Positions 33,194-43,054 of a stretch of DNA of 64,000 bases are shown here, piece after piece. The first letter of the stretch is position 1; every line of letters starts with the position of its first letter. The translations under genes and the position numbers were made by a program. Below the pieces are notes generated by a model. The model worked only from the letters and a program-made list of their open reading frames with translations. It was not told the origin of the DNA and searched no databases. The stretch comes from Stachybotrys elegans (taxonomy: Eukaryota > Ascomycota > Sordariomycetes > Hypocreales > Stachybotryaceae), in the NCBI GenBank assembly GCA_020746835.1, contig JAGPNK010000002.1:1-64000 (forward strand), written 5' to 3'.

Positions 33194-35555
33194 ATGACAC
33201 CATCAGTCGACAACGGATCAGACCAGGCACCAATCCCTGCTGCCAAACGGCGCCGAATTGCCCTAGCATGCACTGCTTGTCGTATGCGCAAGTCCAGGTA
33301 TGTCATTGGTCCGTCGCCCCCTTTCAGGGTCTGGCGCGCTAACGCTGGGCCATGATGCCGCAGATGCGATGGCACGCGCCCATCGTGCTCATCGTGTGTT
33401 TCTCTTGGCTTTGACTGCCAGTACGAGATTAGCGAGTCTGCTACCAATGTCATCGTTCGCAAGGAGTACATGTCGGACTTGGACTCACGCGTTGCCAATG
33501 TCGAGCAAATCGTCCAACGACTCAACTATGTCCTCGAAGGCCATCTCTCCGCCTGCGCTGGCGATGCTCAGTATCGCCCGTCCCACTCACTCCCGCCGAT
33601 GCCGTCATCGGCGGCTTCGGACGGCCTCCCGCATGCGGTTGGCCTCGAGGAACCTCAAGATGAAGATGCTACGACGAATGGAATGGCCATGACCTTCATA
33701 GAGGAGCACACATCGGCATTCTATGGTGCCTCTTCGAACATCAGCTTCACACGTCTTCTTCTCGGTGCGGTCAATTATATTCGCAATTCCGCCCGCCGAG
33801 AAGGACTGCCTCCAGACCGACAACATGCCCTCAGCGAGAACAGCCTTGCCAAGGCCTCCCGATGCTATGCAAACCCAGTCGCGGCATCACCGGCCCCAAG
33901 CCCCAAAGCAATGACCACTCTACCCCCAGCCCAAGATATGGAGCGCATGCTCAACGTGTACTTCAGCACCGCTGGCAAGGTCTTTCCCTTCATCCACGAA
34001 GACTCAATGAGGAACACCTATGAGGAATGTAAAGCGAATGGCTGGACCCGAGTCCGCAGGACTTTTTTAGGCAGCCTCAACGTCATCTTTGCCATGATTA
34101 CGAGCCTTGACCGCGATACCATTCCCTCGTCTCAAGAACGCCAGGAGAAGTCCAACGTCTTCTTCAGAAGAGCAACGGATCTCTGTGGCGAGCTATCAAA
34201 GCAGGTCATTAGCCTTGAGAATGTCCAGTATCTCGTTCTGGTCGTTATTCATTGCCAAGGCGTTCAGCGCTCAGTGCAGGCCTGGAATTATCATGGGCTT
34301 GTCGTCCGATCGGCCATGGCTTTGGGACTTCACAGCGTCAAGGCTCGGGAAAGCTTTGACGAGCTGCAGGCCGAGTATCGTCGACGAACATGGGTTGTGA
34401 TATACTGCATGGACAAGGTTCTGAGTGTTGCCTTTGGACGGCCCGCCATCATCCCCGATGAGTACATGGTGGACCAGCCGTCGCTATCCGAGCTTGCCTT
34501 GCCCTCTCCGGATGGCTCACGCACAGACGTCGAGGCCCCTGGCGATTTTCTCGCCGTTTCCTTCCGGCTATACCAAATCATGAGCGGCTCTCTAAAACAT
34601 CAATACGGCGGCAATATCGACAATGCCGAACCCGAACTGGATGACATGGCGTCTCTGCAGGCCTCGGGCCAGTTCAGAAAGCAACTCCGCTCCTGGTCCA
34701 CGAGCCTACCGCCGTACCTGCGATTATGCGAGTCCAAATCAAAGACGCTCTTAGAGAATACTGAAGTGAATCGCCTTAGGGTCATTCTTACGCTAAGGTA
34801 CCACAACATCAATATCCTGATTCACAGACCACTCCTTGGCAGCACCATTCGACACCTTTTTGGCGGCAGCCAAATGTCCCTCAGCAACCCTTCTTACATC
34901 ATTCAACTTGCCATGGGAGAGGCCCACGAGTGCATTCAATCAGCAAAGAGTACTATTGAGATTGTCTACACTATCATCACTGCCGACCAAACGGGGAATA
35001 ACAACCTCGGCGTGGGCTACTATACACTTTACTATGGTCAGTTTCACTCAACGTGACCGAACCATTAGCTAATCAACGCGACGGACAGTATTCAGTGCCT
35101 CTTTGGTCATTCTTGGCCGGATCCTCTGGACGCAGCATGGCCATGGCCAAGCAGACGAGACATCTTTGGCCATTTGCAAGGGTCTATTAGGACAAGTACA
35201 GACCATTTTCCAGAAGTTGGACCACGACAACGGTCTGGTCGTCAGCTGCTCAAGGTACCTTGACAACCTGTTGGAAGTATGCTCAGCTCCGGGTACGTGC
35301 AATTGTCCAAAACTGGTGGGATCCAATCATCTGACAAGATACGCAGATGCTACTGTCGCGGTTCAGAACGAGCTAGATGATTCGACGTCAATGATGCGAT
35401 TCGACCGCCAGCCAATGCCGGCTCCTACCCCGAATCCAATGGAAACTATGCATCTCGGAATGGGAGACATGGACCTGTTTCACCTCTACTCATCAGACAT
35501 CTATGACCCAAGCCTCTTCGAGGGCTTGGATAGGCCAGTGAGAAATATCGAATGA
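33194..35555 (+). CDS. Zn(II)2Cys6 transcription factor with fungal-specific regulatory domain
   Basis: Exons 33194-33297, 33364-35036, 35089-35292 and 35347-35555; 729 residues. The binuclear zinc cluster is made across the first intron: C26-x2-C29-x6-C36-x6-C43-x2-C46-x6-C53, preceded by the basic KRRRIAL. A short coiled-coil linker follows ([20 protein letters not shown]). The middle-homology region (fungal_trans) covers about residues 210-500, with the signature [21 protein letters not shown]. The last intron (54 nt) has no stop and is a multiple of three, so a retained form would add 18 residues. The position between the monooxygenase and amidase 2, and the family, make it the likely pathway regulator. 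It binds DNA in the nucleus; targets are unknown. Confidence 0.93.
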
Positions 35556-35763
35556 CGGAACAGTTCCAGGGCAATATGAATTAAATTTATGGAAATGGTG
35601 TATCGGATTGGGGCTCATTTATCACCTTGTAACGCTTCATGATACTCACGGATCTGTCATCTGCTCATCCACACGTTTCACGGGATCAGCTTGCACATTA
35701 CCTTCAATCTTGTCTATATTGGTCTAGATACTTTTATTCAGCTATGCTTCGCTGCCATCGAAA

Positions 35764-37616
35764 TCAGGCCTTCAATGCGTCCGCAATAACCTCAGTGGCC
35801 ATTAGCGTTTGCTCGTCCTGGAATCGCCATCCGACCAGTTGGAAACCCGTTGGTGCGCCATCAACAACGCTCGCATCATCTAGCGTCACAATTAGCGAAT
35901 AAAAGAATTTGAGCAGGGCTTGACCCACATCCATCTTTGGAGTCAACAATCTTGTTGACCTTGCCGAAAGGAACGACACTGCTGGGGAACTAGGCTCGTC
36001 AGTGACTAGTCACCTAGTGTCTCTCAAGGACACCAAATTTCTCTGGGAGAACATACGTCAAGCAGGTTCCACAGTATTGTGTACATCAGTGGACCGAACT
36101 CTCCATGGGGGACGGCTGAGCCACGGCTGGCTGGGCAAAGCAAGACGTCGAGATCGGCATCCCGCCAAATCTTGGCCCACTCGTCTCGATAGTCATGTAT
36201 ATCGGCACTGATGCGAATGTTTTCGTGCAGGTCCGGGACATAGCCAGGGTCCAGGAACTGGCCTGGGTCCATGGCTGCGAGGTCCGCTATCGGCTGTTCG
36301 CCACCGTCTTCCAGAAATTTGAAGGGTAGGTTTACTTGGTCGAGTGCGAACCAGCGCATGGCGATCTTCATCGCCTTCATGGTTGGTGGAGCCTCGATGA
36401 CCTTGATCGTGTGCCCTGCGGCTCTGAGCTTGTCCACTGCCGACGCGATACATCTCGCGATAGGTGGGTAAACAGGAAATTCAGGGTCTTGCGACCATAC
36501 TCCAATAGTTAGCTTCTCCTCTCTGGGAGCATCGTGCCATGGCACGGCAAGCGCCGTAGAATCGTAGCGCCAAGGTTGAGCTTGAATGACAGTCTTCATA
36601 AACAGTGTAAGATCCTGCGCTGTGTGCGCGATCGGCCCAAGGGTTGGCTGCACACCCTGCCACCCCTTGGAGGCCAGATCAGCCTGTTTTGCCCATGGCA
36701 GACGGTTGACTGTGGGCCGGAACCCGTAGACCCCAGTGAACAATGCAGGAACTCGAACAGAACCAGCGATATCCGAGCCAACACCCATGATGGATCCCCG
36801 GAGGCCTATCTGGGCTGCTTCACCTGAGCTGCTGCCACCAGGCGAGAGGCAGAGCTTGTAAGGGTTCAGGGTTCGCCCAAACACATTGTTGAAACTCTCG
36901 CAGACCTGTCCAACCATCAGCCACAATTACTGATGAGGAACTTTGCACTCACAAAGAGTGTCTGAGGGACATTGGTTTTGCAGTAAAACACTGCTCCTGC
37001 AGCTTCGAGCATCTCGGCAATTACGGCGTGCTCATCCGCAGCAGGATATTTGAGATGACCGACGAAACCCATGGTAGAATGTTCGCCTTTGATATGAACC
37101 ATATCCTAGCAAGGTTAGCTGTGTCAATGTTCGGAGGTGTTTGAATACATACCTTGAGAGTGATGGGCAGCCCGTGAAAGGGGCCGACCGTTTTGCCTTC
37201 CTTGGCGAAGTATTCGTCAAGCCATCGCGCACGTTCGAGCGCTTTGTCAAAGAAAATCTCCGTGAGGGAGTTGGTCTAATTCATGGCAGATGTTAGCTTG
37301 GACATGCCAGCCCGGTCGAGGGGCATACCAGTTGATGCACGAGTGCTGCCCGCTTGCAGAATGCCGCGGCGACATCATATGACGAAAGCTCACCCGAGGC
37401 AATCTTTGCCGTTAGGCTCGTCGCAGTGTTGTTTTCTGTGATGTCGTTCTCCCGATCCGTCAGCAACGCAGCTTCTTTGAGCAAGTCGAAGGCGCTGTAC
37501 GTGCTCTCCGGGGAGACCTTGCTAGTGATGGTGGTTGGCAACCGCCATTCTTGGGGAATGAGGGCATCTCTTGCCGCCCTTTTCTTCTGAATCAACTCTT
37601 GCCACTCTGACGTCAT
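35764..37616 (-). CDS. Amidase-signature hydrolase, second copy
   Basis: Six exons on the minus strand: 37329-37616, 37153-37275, 36953-37105, 36057-36905, 35929-35989 and 35764-35879; introns of 47-67 bp. The product is 529 residues. The triad is present: Lys in GLPITLKD, the cis-Ser in GGSSSGEAA, and the nucleophile Ser in GSDIAGSVRVPA. The C-terminal FGKV...DGAPTGFQLVGW is of the fungal acetamidase/fatty-acid-amide-hydrolase type and is only continuous if the 49-bp final intron is spliced. It differs clearly from amidase 1 (for example GGSSSGE versus GGSSGGE and different intron positions), so it is not a recent duplicate. It converges on the regulator gene with only 208 bp between stops. 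Confidence 0.92.
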
Positions 37617-38521
37617 TATGCGTGTGAGCGATGGTTCTTGTTAAAAATGCTGCTTAATCTAACTGGGCTTGGGTGTATCCATAGTTATATTAGAGCCAAC
37701 ATGAATATACCGAGTTATCATGCTTCCGGCACTTCACCGCTATCGACACTGTTGTTTCCGCAGATACCGCTATCATCTATGCAGCGGTCTTCGGGGCAAA
37801 GCCGGAAAGGTGATAGCTTAGCCGCCCTGACAGGGTCTATCCCTTTGAGTGTGATAAGGCTCCCTCAATGTATTCGACCCACATACCCCCCCTCAATTCA
37901 GGTCAGTATACAAAGTAACTTCGAATAGGGGTACAGCTGTACAGACAAAGAAAGGCTGTGACGTATGTAATATAGCTCTATGTACCTGGCAGGAATGCTG
38001 GGACTTCTATTATAGCCTAATTTCTTAGGAAACTGAAGTTACGATTTTTTTTCTGTATTTTTATTGGTTAAAAACCCTGTCTACGACATTGAGGGAGCCT
38101 TATCACACTCAAGGGGATAATTAAGCAGCGATAGTGGGTGCGCCGGAATTGGTCCTATCTGAGCCGAGCCCTATTACGTATTTATTTGGATTGACTTGCC
38201 TACAGTATACTGTACTGGAATATACCGAGTAATAACCAGGAGGAGTTTGCCATGTAATTATGCTCAACTGTGCGAGAACATCCTGATCACTAGTACAATG
38301 TAGTGGTCCAGCAAAAACAGCTACATACCGCTAAAATCACGCTTTGACATGGTGATTAGAAGCTAGCCTTGAAGCGTCGTCTGCCAACTTGAGTCAAGCA
38401 GTCACTAATAGAGGTGATATTCAAAAGCAGTCTACGTTGATCTTCTCACAGCCGTAATTCTATTTTATTCCTCCTCTTCGGATTTCCTGACCTTGCCTCC
38501 CCGAACTCGTGCTCCGTAGGT
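37617..38521. other. Intergenic region with a MITE-like inverted-repeat segment
   Basis: The promoter of amidase 2 lies at the left. The centre holds a candidate foldback element (37722-38150, listed separately). No gene supported. Confidence 0.45.
37722..38150. mobile_element. Candidate MITE/foldback element
   Basis: About 430 bp. A perfect 27-bp inverted pair (37845-37871 and 38086-38112, core gagtgtgataaggctccct) lies inside weaker outer arms (37724-37744, ccggcacttcaccgctatcg, against 38126-38149 reversed). There is no coding capacity. Ends and target-site duplication could not be fixed by eye. Confidence 0.5.
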
Positions 38522-39877
38522 TTAGTCGGTGAGATCTGCTCGCTGTCTCCAAGCCTCATCGTTGGCAAGTCCCACGTAGTCTTCGTGAAACAAGCACGTG
38601 GCAAGGAACATGTCCCCATTGCGATTTTTCGGCATAATGTACGTCAGGTCAGGGACAGGCGACATGCGTGCGCGCCTCACAAAGTCTGGCGCACCAAGGC
38701 CCTTGCCAAAGTCGCAGGTGTTCAGCCAGTGAAGCTGGGCCCACGAAGAGCACAGAAAATCTCTTCCAGGCTTGATGCGGGCTCCGTAGAAGATTGTGGT
38801 CTTGTCTTCGGTATTGTTGATGAGTGTAGCGAGACTGCGAACAAAATGATCGTCTACCTTCTTTAGCGATTCTCTGCTCTCAACAGCAACGTCCGCCAAT
38901 GATGCGTCAGCGAGCTCTTGTGCGGTTTTCCAGGTCGTATCGGCCAGTGCGACAAGATGACCAAGGTATCCATCCTCAACAGGAGGGTTCAGAATCGACC
39001 GGGAGTCTACGGCACGTTGCAGCTGGACCATCTCGTCCTTGGCAACTCGTCCTTGGCGGACGCGAACCGCGGTGAGGCGCAGGACAAGGAACGCGGTGAG
39101 AGCATCGTTTGTAGAAACCCAGGTGCGCCCGCTTGAAGCCTCCTTCTTCAGGTCTGCCAGCTGCTTTGCTGAAAAGCGCCAATAGTGCCACTCAATTGGT
39201 CTCGGCGGGCTCTTTGGTTGGGGAGCGGCCTGGAGCATCGAGGGACGACGCATGACGTCGTGGTCGGCAGACGGCTCCCCGGGCTTCAGAAGAGGCACAA
39301 TCGTATCGGCGTCCCGGTTGCCGGCCGCCACCAACTTCGGGTCATACTCCTCGCCTCTGCCTGCGGCAGCAAACATCTTCAAGACAGTCCCTTGGCCGTT
39401 CATGTCCAGGGCGTTGTGCATGGAGGCGACGCAGAGGAGAGTGCCACCCTCGACGAAATTGGCCTGTGCAACGAAGACGGGCAATTCAGTGCCAGCCTCG
39501 TACTGGTAGCCCATGCCTTTCACTGGGCAGAGAATATCGCCGTCAAGCATAGCGAAGGGGGCATCGGCCTTGACCACGTATTCGTACGCAGGGCAAAGTT
39601 TTGTGCAGTCCTTGCGAAGTATGGGAGATTTGCCCTGATGCGGCAAATAAGGTACAATCTCGTATTTTCCCGAGCTGGTGGCAGTTTGACCCGTCTTGAT
39701 CACTTGGCCAGCAAGCGACGGATACGCTTCGAGCAACTTGAGCGCGCTCTTATCCAGGGTAGCCATCACATCGTCGCGAGTGGTTCCGGGCTTGTCTGGG
39801 AATCCGAGGATGATGACAGTGTACGTATCCCAGCAGAGTTGGCCAAAAATGCCGGGCTGTCGCAGCTTTTGTGCCAT
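38522..39877 (-). CDS. Acyltransferase of the transferase/BAHD-like family (trichothecene 3-O-acetyltransferase TRI101-like)
   Basis: Intronless, 451 residues from the ATG at 39877. The open frame extends 26 codons further upstream to a GTG at 39955, so a 5' exon or a different start cannot be excluded. The HxxxD catalytic motif is at H154-NAL-D158 (SMHNALDMNG), and the structural DFG motif is present as CDFGKGLGAPDF. These two motifs define acyl-CoA-dependent acyltransferases of PF02458. Members move an acetyl or other acyl group from CoA to a hydroxyl or amine. In this cluster it could cap the toxic product, playing the role that NAT-type N-malonyltransferase plays in Fusarium FDB2; this is inference. 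It acts in the cytosol. Confidence 0.88.
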   Translation of the reverse strand: MAQKLRQPGIFGQLCWDTYTVIILGFPDKPGTTRDDVMATLDKSALKLLEAYPSLAGQVIKTGQTATSSGKYEIVPYLPHQGKSPILRKDCTKLCPAYEYVVKADAPFAMLDGDILCPVKGMGYQYEAGTELPVFVAQANFVEGGTLLCVASMHNALDMNGQGTVLKMFAAAGRGEEYDPKLVAAGNRDADTIVPLLKPGEPSADHDVMRRPSMLQAAPQPKSPPRPIEWHYWRFSAKQLADLKKEASSGRTWVSTNDALTAFLVLRLTAVRVRQGRVAKDEMVQLQRAVDSRSILNPPVEDGYLGHLVALADTTWKTAQELADASLADVAVESRESLKKVDDHFVRSLATLINNTEDKTTIFYGARIKPGRDFLCSSWAQLHWLNTCDFGKGLGAPDFVRRARMSPVPDLTYIMPKNRNGDMFLATCLFHEDYVGLANDEAWRQRADLTD

Positions 39878-39955
39878 CTGGTCGGTTGAATAAAGGGAAT
39901 GAGCAGACACGGTGCTGCGTGACGAGGAGAGCTCCGTTGGAGGGGATTGTATCAC

Positions 39956-40807
39956 TTATATCAGCAACCCAAATGCTCTTCTCACGATAGTCCGCTTGAG
40001 AAGCCGGGGCCGGGGAGTTTGGTAACAGACTTTACAATCAGGGTGCAGCTCCCCCTAGTTCTGATATGATCGGGTCAGGCCGCGAGTATGGGTGGATTCA
40101 AATCCGAATCTTTGATAAGCTAGTCCATTTATCCGAGTCAGCGGTAAGTCCGGTTCATCTCGGGAACTGAACCCCACCAGCTGCCGGGAAGATAAGATAC
40201 GGATACAAAGTAGATAAAACAGCGAGCCACCAGGACGTGATAACCAGCTAAAGATAGGGATCGGACCCTCCCAGCTGAAAGATCCACGGTGAACTGGACC
40301 GCCTGGGTCGAACTTGCCAGAGATAAGACGCTGGACGCTTCATGGCGAGGCGTAGCGTAGCGAGTCTGCTACCCTGTACGGTAACTTGTTGTTATTTCTC
40401 TCTTCCGTTCATGACTGCTTTGTCTACCGCTCACCCCTAGTGTATTGACTCTCTACTGGTTCCTCCACCTCGGACTACATACCTCGTTTCGTCATGATAA
40501 CACGTGGCTAGCATGGCTTCAAAAAGTGAAGAAATGGATACAATATCCCCTTGAGGGAGCAAGCTTGTATAAGCCCCACACTTGTTGAATCAGCTCCCAC
40601 GTACACTAAAGTAATAGCTATGCTCGCCTAGCTAGAGGGTTAAAGAAGTACTGAGGCAGTATTGTGAGGAACTTAGTGATAGGCAGTGATAGAGTGAGAA
40701 TATTAAGCATCTACTTCTTTTCTACCTAGTATTGGCTAATATCCCTGTTAGTGACAGGCTTGCTCCCTTACCATACTGGGATAGTAATATTTACAGTAAA
40801 ATATCTC
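39956..40807. other. Intergenic region
   Basis: The promoter of the acyltransferase (left) and 3' flank of the sugar transporter (right). It carries aagtccggttc at 40146-40156, the word shared with two other cluster promoters. No gene supported. Confidence 0.45.
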
Positions 40808-42465
40808 TTAAACTCCCTTATTCTCAATAGTAATGCTTTCTGCCTGAATCTTCTTATCCACCTGTAGCACATCGGCATCCTCACCATCAAAGATAATGGC
40901 CATTTGTTCCAGAGTTCGGCCACGGGTCTCAGGGTAAAGGAAGTAGGCCATCAGCAGGAATGCAATCAGAAAGACAATAAAGGTGAAATAGTACCTCCAG
41001 CCGATGCTACTGAGTGCGATGGGGTTCACAAACATGTTGAAAACACCAGCGACAATACCAGAGAGCCACATAATACCGACGCCCCTGGAACGGAGACGGT
41101 ACGGCCAGATCTCGACGGGGTACGAGAACATCAGCGGTGTGCTATCTTGTGTTAGCTGAGAGCAGGCAGTGGGATATCAAGAGTACTCACAGCCCCACGT
41201 CGTAACCGGCGAAGAAGATGAAGAGAAACGGGATAACAGTAGTTCCCACGGCCGAATTGCCGGTGCTTGCAAAAGAACCGGATAACCCGGTGATGATAAT
41301 GTAACTGACTAACATTGTTCCGGCAGAAGTAAGGAATAATGGTCTTCGCCCAAGCCTCTCAACACAGGCTGCAGCTCCAACCGACCAGAAGAGGTTCCAG
41401 ACCTGAAGCAACGCAGAGATGAGCGTTTGGTGAGTGACACTTGTGATTCCCACAGTCCTCAGCACAAGGGCGAGATAGTATGACACAACTCCATTGCCAC
41501 TCCACTGGCTAAAGACTCCAAGAGAGACAGAGATGACTAGGCGCCATCTGTTACCCTTGGTCTTGAGCATGTCCATGTAGCTAGTAGTGGCATGGGCTTC
41601 CCGCTCGGCCTTGATAGTGTTTCCAATTTCCTCGGATTCGAAAGTGACGAGTGGTGCGTTAGCGACTCCAGCCGCGTGGTGCTTGACAATGAATTGGACT
41701 GCTTCCTCCATCCGGTCGACAGAGGCAAGCCACCTGGGGGATTCGGGAGTCAGGAAGAAGCCAGGGAGGGCTATAAGGGGCAGCAGGAGCTGCAGGAGGG
41801 ATGGAAGTCGCCAATCCCAGGAGCTAGAATAATTCCTTGTTCCAAACGTAACCCATGCAGATAGCAGGCTGCCAAGGTAGAAGCCGCACTGGAAACAAGA
41901 AGCGGCGATTGCTCGGTGCGTGGGGTAGGCGATTTCGCTGATGAGAATAGGCGCGCCGATGCTGTAGCAACCAGCAGCCACACCGAGCAGGGCGCGTGCA
42001 GCAATGAAGACACCCGCGCTGGGAGCAGCAGTTTGGAGAATGGCGCCAGACACAAGAAACACGTAGGCGATCCAGATACCTGCCTTTCGGCCATATTTGT
42101 TGGTGGCCCAAGCGGCGACGAAGAAAGAAACGCCGTTGGAGATCCAGTAGATTCCGTTAATAAATCCGAGCCAGGCGCCCTCAGGCATGTCCATGAATGC
42201 GTTCCATTTAGGAAGCGCCTGAAGACCGTTCATCAAAGATCCATCGTAGCCGTTGGCGGAAGCTTGACCAGTTTATTAGCGCCAAATTCCCGGGCAAGCA
42301 TGTATATGTCGAACTGGACTCACAGAACAGGATGAGGGAAAGGATGTAGTAGTTGAGCTTCAAAAGGTGTGGCTTTCGGTACCAGGGCTTTTCATCAGTC
42401 GGCAACACTGATGCCAACTGGCCGTCGACCGAGTCGGGGCTCATTTCGACGATGCTGCCTCCCAT
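40808..42465 (-). CDS. MFS sugar transporter (lactose permease/hexose transporter type)
   Basis: Three exons on the minus strand: 42324-42465, 41191-42262 and 40808-41141 (introns of 61 and 49 bp); 515 residues and 12 predicted helices. Sugar-porter signatures in order: SANGYDGSLMNGLQAL in TM1, NKYGRKAG in loop 2-3, PESPRWL before the central loop, ERLGRRPLF in loop 8-9, and PETRGRTLEQM at the end of TM12. It would bring a mono- or disaccharide, or a glycoside, into the cell with H+. The ATG at 42465 is the first true start; an upstream frame begins at TTG. It shares a 589-bp divergent promoter with the GH3 beta-glucosidase, a classic substrate-uptake plus hydrolysis pairing. Confidence 0.94.
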
Positions 42466-43054
42466 TATGGTCAAGGTTGTATGGACTGTTGATCAAGACT
42501 TTGGCTTTTGTTGTTGCTCTGGAGGCAGGTCAAGAAGAACATTGTCGTCATGGGCAAGCTTCAGACTTTATAGTTGGGAGCGGTAACGTCCGTCTAGAGA
42601 TCGGGGAACTCACGGAAGACGATATCCGGCCCAGGCCTTTGGTCCTGTTGCTTGACGGACTGCAACCTATCTACCCCAGGAATCTAGCCCACTAGACTAC
42701 TGGTATGAGGGCGGGGGTGGGCTAACGATTCAGTCTGGGGTCGAATCCACAGGGAGATAGCACATTGTTATCTATGGAGCCCCTTGATATCAATCTCCCA
42801 GCCTGATAACCAGGGGGAAATAGCGGAGAAGAACGGAAAGAGGAGGGTGGAGAAAGCCCGAAAGGGACTAGTTTACCGGGATCTCTTTCGGTTCTGCTCT
42901 CATGGTGAGTTTCGCTAAGCATTGGCCCCTCCTCTACTTTAAGGGCGCGATAGCACAGCGGAAAACAGGATGATACTACCCAGCTCTCTTCCCCTGCAGA
43001 GCACCAAAGTGGGCCCAAACAACCAAGTCACATCAACAACTTGGAGCCAGCATC
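42466..43054. promoter_or_regulatory. Divergent promoter: sugar transporter / beta-glucosidase
   Basis: The 589 bp between two divergent starts. It includes gcgggggtgggc (42711-42722), which fits the SYGGRG consensus of the carbon-catabolite repressor CreA. Joint carbon repression is likely but not shown. Confidence 0.45.

Noticed and set aside
35764..35979. Frameshift at the 3' end of amidase 2
   Set aside because: The apparent frame change disappears when a 49-bp intron (35880-35928) with gtgggt donor and gctag acceptor is removed; the join restores the conserved DGAPTGFQLVG region.
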